Notes: generated from the letters alone by a model not told the origin. A stretch of DNA of 42,096 nucleotides from Schleiferiaceae bacterium (GCA_028357285.1 JAOMWM010000009.1:1-42096); one strand, 5' to 3'. Positions 1 to 8,768 are shown, counted from the first letter of the stretch. Numbers and translations are program-made.

Positions 1-358
1 CCGCTTCGTCGGCGTGAAAATTCAAAATATTCTCTCCTATGAGAATGAATTTATCAATCCCAACTGGTAACATCTCATCGATCAAATCACGTTTCACGCG
101 CATAATATCATTATGCACAGCATCATTCCATTCGCCAAAAAATTCAATAACTACATAACCTATTGCGTAATCGACAAAAAGGATTTTTAGGTAAAGTGTT
201 TCACAACCTATACTGTCCCATTGCGGATGTATGACGTGATCAAAAATTTGATCCGTAAAATGTACCTCACTATTGAAGTAACCGTAAAGCGGACTTTGCG
301 GATCTTCATTCGCTTGATACAAATGGCGCCAATTGTAGTAGGGTTCTATAGTGTGCAC
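1..358 (-). CDS. Conserved Bacteroidota hypothetical protein, 3' end cut off by the window
   Basis: An open frame of 119 codons runs from a GTG at 358-356 off the left edge of the window. The predicted protein begins MHTIEPYYNWRHLYQANEDP and contains stretches resembling IHPQWDSIGCETLYLKILF and EFFGEWNDAVHNDIM. I recognise this from memory as a soluble protein of unknown function widespread in Flavobacteriia, in which the start MHTIEP is conserved, and that supports the GTG start. No signal peptide or membrane segment is visible. It is divergent from the epimerase gene at 433. The C-terminal part is missing, so completeness cannot be judged. I assign no function. Confidence 0.75.
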   Translation of the reverse strand, partial: MHTIEPYYNWRHLYQANEDPQSPLYGYFNSEVHFTDQIFDHVIHPQWDSIGCETLYLKILFVDYAIGYVVIEFFGEWNDAVHNDIMRVKRDLIDEMLPVGIDKFILIGENILNFHADEA

Positions 359-432
359 TGAAAAAAAATTAGTGAATGTATTCTTAACAAAATTGGCTCA
401 ACATTGTTAGCTTTCCAACAGAAAATTACCCC

Positions 433-1338
433 ATGTCTGTATTTACCATCACCGGCGCAACTGGATCTGTAGGCCGAGCAATCATACAAACGCTCCAAAG
501 TGAATCGCATGAGATACGCGTACTGAGTACGCGGAAATCAGTTGAGATCAAAGGCGTATCCTCATTTTACTGGAATCCAGCGACTAATGAAATAGATCAA
601 GACGCTTTGATGGGTGCGGATTACCTGATCCATCTTGCGGGCGCCACAGTAAGTAAGCGCTGGACACCTGCTTACAAAAAACTGATTATGGACAGCCGCG
701 TTGAAGGCACGCAGCTTTTACTCAGTGCTACGAGCCGTTTGAAAACGCCACTTAAAGCAGTCATTAGCGCCTCCGCCATTGGTTACTACGGTAGCGATTT
801 AGAACGTTTAATGTCGGAAGAAGATGTACCTGCTGACGACTATCTCGCAGCAGTGACGAAAACATGGGAGTCTTACACAAAGAAGTTCGAATCGCCGCAA
901 ACTAGAAGCATTCAGCTTAGAATAGGTATAGTTCTAGATCCCGGTGAAGGAGTGTTGGGCCGATTAGAACCGCTGGTAAAATTCGGACTTGCAGCGCCAC
1001 TAGGTTCCGGAAAGCAATGGAGCAGTTGGATTCATATTGAAGACCTCGCCCGTATGTTTGTTTATGCAGCTACACAATCCCTAGCAAGCGGACCTTACAA
1101 TGCCGTGGCAGCGGCCCCTGTCACGAACAAACAGCTCACCAAAGCCCTATGTCGCGTAAACAAGCGGCCTATGCTTCCCATTGGTGTCCCTCCATTCGTG
1201 TTGAAAGTAATGCTTGGTCAGATGGCAACACTCGCTTTAATGAGTCAAAAAGTCAGTGCTGATAAAATAGTAGCTACCGGCTTTTCATTTACCTACGCAT
1301 CGGTCGAAAAGGCATTAAAAGCCTTATACAGGCATTAA
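433..1338 (+). CDS. TIGR01777 family NAD(P)-dependent epimerase (YfcH/SulA-like)
   Basis: The 301-residue protein is a short-chain dehydrogenase/reductase of the extended epimerase type. The nucleotide-binding glycine motif GATGSVG is at residues 8-14, and the family segments YLIHLAGATVSKRWT, SASAIGYYGS and the C-terminal DUF1731-like stretch (about residues 250-298, with the PPFVLKVMLGQMA region) follow in the usual order. Length is normal for the family. The substrate is unknown for nearly all members; the E. coli relative YfcH is also undefined. The protein has no signal peptide and is presumably cytoplasmic. It is a single-gene unit: divergent from the partial gene at 358 and convergent with the YceI gene, from which it is separated by a terminator hairpin. 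A near-consensus -7 element (TAGCTTTC, 408-415) lies just upstream. Confidence 0.88.
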   Translation: MSVFTITGATGSVGRAIIQTLQSESHEIRVLSTRKSVEIKGVSSFYWNPATNEIDQDALMGADYLIHLAGATVSKRWTPAYKKLIMDSRVEGTQLLLSATSRLKTPLKAVISASAIGYYGSDLERLMSEEDVPADDYLAAVTKTWESYTKKFESPQTRSIQLRIGIVLDPGEGVLGRLEPLVKFGLAAPLGSGKQWSSWIHIEDLARMFVYAATQSLASGPYNAVAAAPVTNKQLTKALCRVNKRPMLPIGVPPFVLKVMLGQMATLALMSQKVSADKIVATGFSFTYASVEKALKALYRH

Positions 1339-1364
1339 AAAACCCCGAACTTTTCAGGACGGGG
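1337..1364 (-). terminator. Intrinsic terminator of the YceI gene
   Basis: Read on the minus strand, a CCCCG/CGGGG stem (1364-1360 with 1347-1343) is followed by six T (1342-1337). It ends transcription of the YceI gene and overlaps the last bases of the convergent epimerase gene. It has no T run on the plus strand, so it probably acts mainly in one direction. Confidence 0.75.
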
Positions 1365-1391
1365 CTTGCTTTGAACTATGTTAGGGATAGT

Positions 1392-2057
1392 TTAAGCATT
1401 CGTTGCCGACACATTGATTGCCAATTCTATACTGTGGTCGATCAAGTCTTCTTTTAAAGTTTCTGCGATTGTTGCATCCTCTTTGTCGTGGAATTTAACA
1501 TTCCATTTCGTGCGGTCAATTGAGAATGTCGGCGCAGTAAATTGTACCGTACCCTCTTCTACTATTACATTCGCTGGAAACTCAATACTATTGGTAATTC
1601 CACGGATGGTTAGGTTACCAACTACTACCGACGACGCCTCATCAGTTGCCTCTTCACGTACTTCAACGATTTCGAAAACTGCCGTTGGAAAGCTATCTAC
1701 AAAAAAGAAATCTTGTGACTTAAGGTGGCCTTCTAAATAACCACGTTTGCCTTCATCCTCAATATCCTCGTTTGAGATACTGTTCATGTCTATGTTAAAA
1801 GTACCACCTACGAGCTTATCCTCAGAAACTGCGAAAGTACCCGATTGTACACCAATAGTACCCACATGTTCGGAAGCTACAAAAGATTTGAATCCGCGCC
1901 ATTTAAGGTAAGAGCCTTCAACTAATTCGTAATCAGTAGCTTCAGTAATTACTTCTACCTCTTGCGCTTCTCCTGTGACTGCTTCGTCTGCTTTTGTACC
2001 GTTTGAACAGCTTACAGCAATGATTGACGCTGCAACTAAAATTGCGATTTTTTTCAT
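1392..2057 (-). CDS. YceI family lipoprotein
   Basis: The 221-residue protein has a lipoprotein signal peptide with cleavage before Cys17 (the box ends IAVSC), followed by a short acidic linker. Residues about 40-217 form a YceI-type domain (YLKWRGFKSFVASEHVGTI, FNIDMNSI, GHLKSQDFFFVDSFPTA, FEI, VGNLTIRG), a lipocalin-like barrel that in other proteins holds an isoprenoid or other amphiphile. The double-acid pattern proposed for surface lipoproteins does not directly follow the Cys, so the side of the outer membrane cannot be inferred. It is transcribed alone, with its own terminator at 1337-1364. Two small palindromes lie upstream at 2085-2094 and 2108-2119. The ligand is unknown. Confidence 0.88.
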   Translation of the reverse strand: MKKIAILVAASIIAVSCSNGTKADEAVTGEAQEVEVITEATDYELVEGSYLKWRGFKSFVASEHVGTIGVQSGTFAVSEDKLVGGTFNIDMNSISNEDIEDEGKRGYLEGHLKSQDFFFVDSFPTAVFEIVEVREEATDEASSVVVGNLTIRGITNSIEFPANVIVEEGTVQFTAPTFSIDRTKWNVKFHDKEDATIAETLKEDLIDHSIELAINVSATNA

Positions 2058-2084
2058 TTAATTTATTATAATTTAGGTTGTCTA

Positions 2085-2119
2085 GAGTTAACTCAGAATC
2101 CACTTTATTGTTTAAACAA
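2085..2119. promoter_or_regulatory. Pair of short palindromes upstream of the YceI gene
   Basis: GAGTTAACTC (2085-2094) and TTGTTTAAACAA (2108-2119) are perfect inverted repeats 13 bases apart, in the 98-base gap between the MFS gene stop and the YceI start. They could be operator sites. No clear TAnnTTTG element was found in the gap. In AT-rich DNA such palindromes also arise by chance. Confidence 0.2.
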
Positions 2120-2155
2120 CTATCTGATTAATTTTCAACAGCTCTTATTAGATGA

Positions 2156-3328
2156 TTATTGAGAAAAGTGTTTTTTGCGCAGGCGGATAGCCAAAACACT
2201 GACAATCAGAGTAATACTGCCAGCCAACAGGTATGGATAGGAGTAATGAAACCCGTAGGCCGCTCCGCCAATAGCAGGTCCTAACACACGAGCTAATGAA
2301 CCCACACTTTGATTAGTGCCTAAAATTTTTCCTTGGGCATCCTTAGGCGCAAAACTGCTCAATAAAGAACTCACAGTAGGAGTCAAAAGCGCATTACCCA
2401 ATGAAAGTAAGGTTAAACAAAACAATTCAAGGCCAAATAAATCAGTAGGCACAAAAGGCATTCCGAAAAGCCCTAAGGACACTAAAATAGTCCCGAACAC
2501 CAAAAGATTGCGTTCCCCAAACCAGGTATTGAATCTCCCTATCAGGCCGCCCTGAATGATCACAGCCAATAAACCGATGTAGGCGAATGTATAGCCTATG
2601 TGCATTTCAGATAAGCCAAAGTGCTCTGCCCATAAGAGTGTTGAGGTGATTTGCATCATGCTAAATCCTAAGATGTAGACAAAATTTATCGTGAATAGCG
2701 CACTCACTTCAGGAGTCGATTTAAAGCGGATAATGTCTTTGAATGGGTTGGGGAATAATTGGCTTTGTGTGGATTTCTCTTTCAAGGTTTCTCCTAGGAA
2801 GAACCAAGCAAGAATAAAATTCAAGCCGCTCAAACTGGCCGCAAAATACCCTACTCCCGCAACGCCAAAATATTCATTTAATATCCCGCCTAAAGAAGGC
2901 CCGAAAATGAATCCAAGACCAAAGGCAGCGCCAATAATTCCGAATGCTTTCGTCCTGTTTTCTTGTGGAACAACATCACTTATATACGCTTGTGCAACGC
3001 TCAAGTTCGCGGCTCCAAATCCTTTCATGAGACGCGTAACAAACAGAAGCCAGAGTACAGTAGCATTCGCAAAGAGAATGTAAGCTACCATCATAATTAA
3101 AATACTCGTGAGCATAACAGGGCGTCGTCCGTAACGGTCGCTCAATCCGCCCCAGAAACTAGCGAACAAAAACTGCATTATACTAAAAGAGGCGCCTAAC
3201 AATCCTACCATCGCATCCGTTGCACCCAAATCTTTAGCGTAAATCGGCAAAATCGGAATGATCAGCCCAAACCCCATCAAATCAAGGAATATGGTCAAAA
3301 AGAGAACTGCTAAAGCCTTATTTTTCAT
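2156..3328 (-). CDS. MFS efflux transporter, TetA-like
   Basis: The 390-residue protein has about 12 hydrophobic segments in the inner membrane. The start (FLTIFLDLMGFGLIIPILPIY) and the loop motif A at residues 60-73 (GGLSDRYGRRPVML) match the TetA/DHA1 12-TM branch of drug:proton antiporters. The motif between helices 4 and 5 is represented by AFGIIGAAFGLGFIFGPSLGG. Many chromosomal members of this branch have no known drug, so tetracycline resistance should not be assumed. It is the last gene of the minus-strand unit from 8692, and its start overlaps the end of rnz by 11 bases, which suggests co-expression. No terminator hairpin is obvious between its stop and the YceI start. Confidence 0.88.
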   Translation of the reverse strand: MKNKALAVLFLTIFLDLMGFGLIIPILPIYAKDLGATDAMVGLLGASFSIMQFLFASFWGGLSDRYGRRPVMLTSILIMMVAYILFANATVLWLLFVTRLMKGFGAANLSVAQAYISDVVPQENRTKAFGIIGAAFGLGFIFGPSLGGILNEYFGVAGVGYFAASLSGLNFILAWFFLGETLKEKSTQSQLFPNPFKDIIRFKSTPEVSALFTINFVYILGFSMMQITSTLLWAEHFGLSEMHIGYTFAYIGLLAVIIQGGLIGRFNTWFGERNLLVFGTILVSLGLFGMPFVPTDLFGLELFCLTLLSLGNALLTPTVSSLLSSFAPKDAQGKILGTNQSVGSLARVLGPAIGGAAYGFHYSYPYLLAGSITLIVSVLAIRLRKKHFSQ

Positions 3329-4280
3329 CCTTGTCGGGTACTACAGATTTAACTTTTATACCACTTTGCAGCAGGCTGTATTGACATAATTCGCGCGCCG
3401 CAAAGACTTCTGCGAATATGGCCTTAGCTTCTTCTTCAAACTGTCGCTTGTCCGTGTAACGTGCGCTATAATGCCCGATAAGTAAATGCTTCGCACCTGC
3501 CTCAACAGCAACCTGAGCAGCCTGAGCAGCGGTACTGTGCATCGTTTGCTTAGCTCGTTCATTCTTATCTTCACAGAAGGTACTCTCATGATAGAGTAAA
3601 TCTACCCCTTTCACGTACTCAGCAGTATCAGGGGTATACATAGTATCCGAAGCAAATGCATACGACAATGGTGGTAGCGGATCAAAGGTGAGCAGGTCAT
3701 TCGAGACTTCTTTTCCTTCATCACTAGTCCAATTTTTACCTTCTTTAATCCAATGGTAGTCGCAGACGGGGACTCCATGTGCATCTGCCGCCGCTTTATT
3801 TAAAGATCGTTTTAACGTCTTTTCCTTAAACAAGAAACCCGTAGTTGCTATCCTGTGCTTTAATGGAAAACTAGAGATGGTATAAGAATCGGTTTCAAGC
3901 AATACTTGCGGCACTTTATGCTGTGTCACTACGAAATGCATTGGATATGATGTAAAGGTTCCCGCAGCCCTAAATTGAGTAAGTACGATATCTTTTAGTT
4001 TAGGCGGCCCATAAATGGTGAGGGGCGAAGTACGTCCCAATAAATGAAAGGTACTTAACAACCCGACCAATCCAAAAAAATGATCTCCATGAAGGTGGGA
4101 AATAAAAATATGATTGATTCTAGAAAACTTCGTTTTTGATCTTCGTAGCTGTTTCTGTGTGCCTTCTCCACAATCAATTAAGAAGTAATGCTCGCGCATT
4201 TTAAGCAACTGCGCAGTGGTATATTGATTTGACGTGGGCGTTGCACTTGCTGCCCCTAAAATGATCAAATCAAGGCCCAT
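3318..4280 (-). CDS. rnz: Ribonuclease Z
   Basis: The 320-residue protein is a tRNA 3'-processing endonuclease of the metallo-beta-lactamase fold. It removes the 3' trailer of tRNA precursors lacking an encoded CCA. The zinc motif SHLHGDH gives His62, His64, Asp66 and His67. Further ligands appear in the AFASDTMY segment (Asp) and in LLIGHYSARY (His), and the HEST segment is also typical. Length matches the short bacterial RNase Z form. It lies two bases after pyrB and overlaps the MFS gene by 11 bases. The tRNA-processing function has no evident link to pyrimidine synthesis, so the linkage is probably operon packing. Confidence 0.95.
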   Translation of the reverse strand: MGLDLIILGAASATPTSNQYTTAQLLKMREHYFLIDCGEGTQKQLRRSKTKFSRINHIFISHLHGDHFFGLVGLLSTFHLLGRTSPLTIYGPPKLKDIVLTQFRAAGTFTSYPMHFVVTQHKVPQVLLETDSYTISSFPLKHRIATTGFLFKEKTLKRSLNKAAADAHGVPVCDYHWIKEGKNWTSDEGKEVSNDLLTFDPLPPLSYAFASDTMYTPDTAEYVKGVDLLYHESTFCEDKNERAKQTMHSTAAQAAQVAVEAGAKHLLIGHYSARYTDKRQFEEEAKAIFAEVFAARELCQYSLLQSGIKVKSVVPDKDEK

Positions 4281-4282
4281 AT

Positions 4283-5221
4283 TTAGGCCTTACTTAATTT
4301 ACGCTTCTCCGCAAGTAGATATAATACGGCCATGCGAACCGCTACACCGTTTTGAACCTGATCCAAAATAATAGAATGCTCACTATCCGCAACTTCCGAT
4401 GTAATCTCAACTCCTCTGTTTACTGGTCCAGGGTGCATCACGACTATCGGTTTTTCAAGAGCATCTAAATGTTCCATTGTAAGACCGTATTGGGCACGGT
4501 ACTCTGCAATGGAGGGGAAGTATTTTAGGTCTTGACGCTCATGCTGAACACGCAACATATTCGCAACATCGCACCATTCAATAGCTGTCTGAAGATTGTG
4601 TTCAACCCTTATACCTAGGGTATGCATGTATTTCGGTACCAGTGTTGTGGGCCCACAAACCATTACCTCAGCACCCATCTTCTTTAACAAAAGGACGTTC
4701 GAAAGTGCCACTCGACTATGTACGATATCGCCGATGATGGCAACCTTAGTACCGTTTAATGTTCCGACTGCCTCACGAATTGAAAAAGCATCAAGCAGTG
4801 CTTGTGTTGGGTGTTCATGTGCGCCATCTCCTGCATTGACAATGGATGCATCAACGTGCTGGGCTAAAAACTCGCCCGCACCTGGATTAGGATGTCGCAT
4901 CACGACCATATCTACTTTCATAGATAGTATATTATTCACTGTATCGACTAAAGTCTCGCCTTTCTTCACCGAAGAAGAGGCCGCAGAAAAATTAACAACA
5001 TCAGCGCTCAATCGCTTTTCAGCCAATTCGAAACTCAACCGTGTTCGCGTCGAGTTCTCAAAGAATAAATTCGCGACCGTTATATCTCGAAGGGTCGGGA
5101 CCTTTTTAATAGGTCGGTTAATGACCTCTTTAAACTCTGTTGCTGTATCGAGAATGAGCTGGATATCCTCTGCATTGAGGTGCTTTATACCCAGTAAGTG
5201 ATTCACAGATAATTCGCTCAT
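4283..5221 (-). CDS. pyrB: Aspartate carbamoyltransferase catalytic subunit
   Basis: The 312-residue protein carries out the committed step of pyrimidine synthesis: carbamoyl phosphate plus aspartate to N-carbamoyl aspartate. The carbamoyl-phosphate loop STRT is at residues 57-60. The SSSVKKGE loop (from Ser82) supplies the Ser and Lys that come from the adjacent subunit of the trimer. Arg109-His110 (VMRHP) and HPTQ at 137-140 are also conserved, and MHPGPVNRG near the end completes the aspartate site. No pyrI regulatory-chain gene is visible nearby. Its start shares one base with the pyrR stop (TAATG at 5221), which suggests translational coupling. pyrR-pyrB pairing is also the order in Bacillus. 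Confidence 0.96.
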   Translation of the reverse strand: MSELSVNHLLGIKHLNAEDIQLILDTATEFKEVINRPIKKVPTLRDITVANLFFENSTRTRLSFELAEKRLSADVVNFSAASSSVKKGETLVDTVNNILSMKVDMVVMRHPNPGAGEFLAQHVDASIVNAGDGAHEHPTQALLDAFSIREAVGTLNGTKVAIIGDIVHSRVALSNVLLLKKMGAEVMVCGPTTLVPKYMHTLGIRVEHNLQTAIEWCDVANMLRVQHERQDLKYFPSIAEYRAQYGLTMEHLDALEKPIVVMHPGPVNRGVEITSEVADSEHSIILDQVQNGVAVRMAVLYLLAEKRKLSKA

Positions 5222-5763
5222 TATTCGGGATCCGTTAGTAGTACTGCATCTCTTCCATCTACTTCTTCCCAGAGAACTTCAACACGCTGTGAGGCGATCG
5301 AATCGACTTGACGGCCTTTGTAATCTGGTTGTATTGGGAGGTCACGCGAAAATCTTCGATCTATCAACGTGAGTAATTCCATTTTCGCCGGTCTACCGAA
5401 GCTCAGGATGGCATCCATCGCCGCCCGAATACTCCGCCCCGTGTAAAGGACATCGTCTACAAAAACGACATTTTGATCTTCTACCAAATGATCTATACGC
5501 GTTTTATTCGGCTGTAAATGACCTGGACGTCGTCTGAAATCATCTCTGTAGAAGGTAATGTCTAAGACACCGGTTCGCACACCTTGCACTCCGTAAGTAC
5601 TTTCTAGTAGCTTTACAATGCGATCGAGAACCTGTACACCGCGCGGTTGCATTCCTATGAGAATGGAATTAGAGAAATCACCATGATTTTCAATCAACTT
5701 ACAACACAAGCGGTTTAACGCTATGTTTAGTGCTCTGGCGTCGATGATTTCCCTTTTGCTCAT
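5221..5763 (-). CDS. pyrR: PyrR, pyrimidine regulator / uracil phosphoribosyltransferase
   Basis: The 180-residue protein has a type I phosphoribosyltransferase fold. The PRPP-binding loop FVDDVLYTGRSIR is at residues 101-113, and the PyrR-specific segments GMQPRGVQV and TFYRDDFRRRP are present. In Bacillus, PyrR binds pyr mRNA leaders to promote attenuation when UMP is high, and also has weak uracil phosphoribosyltransferase activity. Here there is no room for a leader: the mpl stop is 16 bases upstream, and pyrB follows directly. RNA-based regulation of pyrB is therefore not visible. A TAAATTTG promoter element at 5768-5775 ends five bases before the ATG, so a leaderless pyrR transcript is possible. 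Confidence 0.93.
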   Translation of the reverse strand: MSKREIIDARALNIALNRLCCKLIENHGDFSNSILIGMQPRGVQVLDRIVKLLESTYGVQGVRTGVLDITFYRDDFRRRPGHLQPNKTRIDHLVEDQNVVFVDDVLYTGRSIRAAMDAILSFGRPAKMELLTLIDRRFSRDLPIQPDYKGRQVDSIASQRVEVLWEEVDGRDAVLLTDPE

Positions 5764-5767
5764 GCTG

Positions 5768-5775
5768 CAAATTTA
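5768..5775 (-). promoter_or_regulatory. Candidate -7 promoter element for pyrR-pyrB
   Basis: The minus strand reads TAAATTTG, an exact match to the Bacteroidota -7 element TAnnTTTG, in the 16-base gap between mpl and pyrR. No TTG is found at the expected 19-23 base spacing; the nearest is 28 bases away. Transcription would start at or next to the pyrR ATG. Confidence 0.4.
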
Positions 5776-5779
5776 CTCA

Positions 5780-7120
5780 TTAATACTTAGCTAGAGTAGC
5801 CTCCAAATCAATACCACCAAAATTCCCACTGCTCATGAGCGCCATGGCATTAATATTGTGCGGATTTTCAAGAGCCGATCGAAGCGATTCGGAAGAATCA
5901 AATACGCGTACTCCAGCACCAAAAGCCGCTTCAACATCTGCTTTACTGAGTGCAGGCAGTTTTTTGTGCGCAACTGCGTCGGGACTAAAATAGACCCAAG
6001 CCTCGTCCGCATCGTACATAGTCCCTTTGTACTGAGGTAAAAATTCAGGATTCAAACTACTAAAGGTGTGTAATTCTAACACTGCACGTACCGTTCCGAA
6101 CTGCTCTTTAAGAGCTTTGACACAGGCCTCAACTTTACTGGGTGCATGAGCGAAATCGCGGAACACTTTAACCTGACTTCCGGTTTTAAAGACCTCCATT
6201 CGATTTTGTGCCCCAGTGAAACTTAAGATTGCATCGTAGAACTCGTCTTCTTGCACGCCCATTTCTAAACAAATCCAGCGCGCAGCCTCCAGATTACTGA
6301 GATTATGTTCCCCGAATATCTGTAGGGGCATCATGCCTTCCTCCGTGTCAATAAAGGTCTGACCGTCCGCTATCTCAAAACGGGGTAGGTTGTAGCTAAA
6401 TGTTTTAACCGGAGCGCTAGTTTCCTCTACGAGTTTTACCAATTCCGGATCGCGCTCGTTATAAATTAATGCGCCACCAGGCTCTATGGTATCGAGATAG
6501 GTACGGAACTGGTCCACGTAAGACTCAAAGGTGGGAAACACATTAATGTGGTCCCATGCAATACCGGTGATGACGGTAATATTTGGACGATATAAATGAA
6601 ATTTAGGACGACGATCAATAGGCGAGCTCAAATACTCATCACCTTCCATGACCATAAATTCACTGCCACTTTCTAATTCTACCATACAATCAAAACCTTC
6701 CAGTTGAGCACCCACCATATAGTTAGTCGGCTGTCTCACATGATTCATCACGTGAAGCACCATGGCTGTGGTCGTAGTTTTACCGTGTGATCCGGCAATG
6801 ACCACACGTGTCATGGATTTACTTATTTCGTAAAGGAATTCCGGATATGAGAAAATGGGCAAATCTAATTCCTGCGCTTTGGCCAATTCTGGATTATCCT
6901 CACGCGCGTGCATCCCCAGAATAATGGCATCGAGTCCATCATGGACCTTTTCTGAATACCAACCTTCAACCTCAGGTAGTAATCCTTTTTGCGCAAGTCG
7001 ACCGCGAGATGGCTCAAAAATTTGATCGTCTGAACCAGTGATGGTATGTCCGCCATTGTGAAGGGCAATGGCCAAATTATGCATGGCGCTGCCTCCAATG
7101 GCTATGAAATGAATAATCAT
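5780..7120 (-). CDS. mpl: Mpl-type Mur ligase (UDP-MurNAc:tripeptide ligase), peptidoglycan recycling
   Basis: The 446-residue protein is a cytoplasmic ATP-dependent Mur ligase. The N-terminal Rossmann-like domain starts MIIHFIAIGGSAMHNLA, typical of Mpl rather than MurC. The ATP loop GSHGKTT is at residues 110-116, followed by the TGIAWDHINVFPT and GEHNLSNLEAA segments and the C-terminal domain with DFAHAPSKV. Mpl joins recovered L-Ala-gamma-D-Glu-meso-DAP tripeptide to UDP-MurNAc. It follows the secreted hypothetical gene by three bases and precedes pyrR by 16. UMP/UDP metabolism supplies UDP-sugars for the wall, but a functional tie to pyrR-pyrB is only speculation. MurC itself is not in the window. 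Confidence 0.88.
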   Translation of the reverse strand: MIIHFIAIGGSAMHNLAIALHNGGHTITGSDDQIFEPSRGRLAQKGLLPEVEGWYSEKVHDGLDAIILGMHAREDNPELAKAQELDLPIFSYPEFLYEISKSMTRVVIAGSHGKTTTTAMVLHVMNHVRQPTNYMVGAQLEGFDCMVELESGSEFMVMEGDEYLSSPIDRRPKFHLYRPNITVITGIAWDHINVFPTFESYVDQFRTYLDTIEPGGALIYNERDPELVKLVEETSAPVKTFSYNLPRFEIADGQTFIDTEEGMMPLQIFGEHNLSNLEAARWICLEMGVQEDEFYDAILSFTGAQNRMEVFKTGSQVKVFRDFAHAPSKVEACVKALKEQFGTVRAVLELHTFSSLNPEFLPQYKGTMYDADEAWVYFSPDAVAHKKLPALSKADVEAAFGAGVRVFDSSESLRSALENPHNINAMALMSSGNFGGIDLEATLAKY

Positions 7121-7123
7121 GTT

Positions 7124-8692
7124 TTAATCTTCGAAGTATAAATTACCAAATCGGATTTTAGATCCGCGCAAAGATAGCAGTATCGCGCCGTCGTAGCCGT
7201 CATTCGCCAATCTCGATTGACGCGGTGCTACTCTAAATTTCTGACGCTTATTTCGATTTAGCACATTATAACGCATGGACGCATCATGCCCCAATGTTAC
7301 CATGACAAGGTTCCCTGCTTTCGCATTCGTTATACGCTTAAGATTCTTTTTTCCCCAGCGTTTCGCGTTCTTACGGTGATCATTGTATAAAAAATGTAAA
7401 CCTTCATCATTCAGCAACATCGTATAACCTAAAAAGTAACCGCCATCATTCATTGACGTCTGTTTCTTAGGAATGTGTGCATACCAATCCACATCACCAG
7501 ATTTGTCTATGCTTAGTACAATAATATCATTGTAGTAATAGTAATAGTTAGTCGTGGTCTGACCACGCTGACCCTGCGTCGTTCGTACGACTACCTCATA
7601 ATCTTCTGCCACCACATAGGCACCTCCATCTGGCCTAGAAACAAACTGGCGAAAGACAAAATTTCTTCGAATGCCTTTACCACGCTTCGCTCTGTATTTA
7701 TTGAACTGAGCTACAAAATCAGGAGCAAATTGGTTGAGGTTTGAAGACACAACTTCTCCTTTTTCCTGGTCAAAAGCTAAATACAATGCACCGTCCATGT
7801 CCCATATGTTTCTCCTCCCGTAAAACCCGGAAATGGCCATTTGTCCATCTACTAAATCACATTCAATACCTAAGCTTTGAACGCGTACATCCTGTAATCC
7901 TAAATCGAATTCAACCACTTCGCTAATCCCACTCTTGTCTGTGACCCTCATGAGTTTGTACTCTAGGTCTCGATTGTTCGACATCGTTATGTTGGGACTA
8001 TTATCGTAATAACTCAAAATAAATACTTCACCGGCATTTGACACTTCGAAGTCCATGATGCCAAAGTTCCTATCTCGATAGGATAATTCGACATCTGCAT
8101 TCCAAAGCTCCTCCAATTCGCTATCAAAAATTCGTATGTAAAAATTTTCAGTAGAATTGCGTTCGTATGGTGGATTTGTAAAAATTGCAATCTTAGAACG
8201 GTCTTTAGATAATTGAATATCGAAATCACCACGAGCCCTACGTCGACTGTCGAGCACCTCCATTACTTTGACTTCACTTAAGGTCGCGTTTGAATCAAGG
8301 GTGCGACATAGCAAATAACGCTGATCCGCCTGCCTGTCGTAACTCTCATAGAAGAGGTATTGTGTTTCTCCAATAATTACACTAGTCTTATAATCAACGC
8401 GTCGGCCCCTCCATTCCCAACGTGCATTTTTAATGAGCCAATTCTCGCCCAAATCATAACGGTCGTAATAGGCAAAATATTCATTTCGCGAAGACCCCAG
8501 CAAAGATGCGTTAGCAGTCTTGTAGGTGTAAAAACCTTTATCACCTACTTGGAGTAATCGATCAAATTTCGCGGAGCGAGTTGAATATTCCGGACTCCAC
8601 TCCAAAATTGGATATGAACCTTGCGCCTGAGCATTGGTTATTATAAAGAAAGAAACTATCAGCGTGAAGACGCCTTTTTTTAAACACAGCAT
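7124..8692 (-). CDS. Secreted hypothetical protein, 522 aa
   Basis: I do not recognise this family. The N-terminus (MLCLKKGVFTLIVSFFIITNAQAQ) is a clear Sec signal peptide with likely cleavage after AQA. The mature part has many short beta-strand-like stretches with repeated features such as FDSELEELWNADVEL, GEVFILSYYDN, FEVSNAG, GGAYVVAEDYEV and DIIVLSIDKSGDVDWY. This reads like a beta-propeller built from poorly conserved blades, a common pattern in Bacteroidota envelope proteins. No lipobox and no T9SS tail are seen, so it may be periplasmic. It is the first gene of the minus-strand unit leading into mpl, with three bases between them. An envelope role alongside peptidoglycan recycling is possible but unproven. 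Confidence 0.8.
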   Translation of the reverse strand: MLCLKKGVFTLIVSFFIITNAQAQGSYPILEWSPEYSTRSAKFDRLLQVGDKGFYTYKTANASLLGSSRNEYFAYYDRYDLGENWLIKNARWEWRGRRVDYKTSVIIGETQYLFYESYDRQADQRYLLCRTLDSNATLSEVKVMEVLDSRRRARGDFDIQLSKDRSKIAIFTNPPYERNSTENFYIRIFDSELEELWNADVELSYRDRNFGIMDFEVSNAGEVFILSYYDNSPNITMSNNRDLEYKLMRVTDKSGISEVVEFDLGLQDVRVQSLGIECDLVDGQMAISGFYGRRNIWDMDGALYLAFDQEKGEVVSSNLNQFAPDFVAQFNKYRAKRGKGIRRNFVFRQFVSRPDGGAYVVAEDYEVVVRTTQGQRGQTTTNYYYYYNDIIVLSIDKSGDVDWYAHIPKKQTSMNDGGYFLGYTMLLNDEGLHFLYNDHRKNAKRWGKKNLKRITNAKAGNLVMVTLGHDASMRYNVLNRNKRQKFRVAPRQSRLANDGYDGAILLSLRGSKIRFGNLYFED

Positions 8693-8768
8693 AAGCGTGG
8701 GGTGAACATTTTTTGTAATTTAACTCTGTTGAAGTCAAGATACAGCACCCCTACTAGATATCTACCAT

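Noticed and set aside
2156-3328. Tetracycline resistance gene
   Set aside because: TetA-like motifs only show the DHA1 branch; the chromosomal setting and lack of a tetR-type neighbour give no support.
4596-5201. 201-codon open frame on the plus strand
   Set aside because: Antisense to pyrB, which has all family motifs; the translation has no recognisable features.
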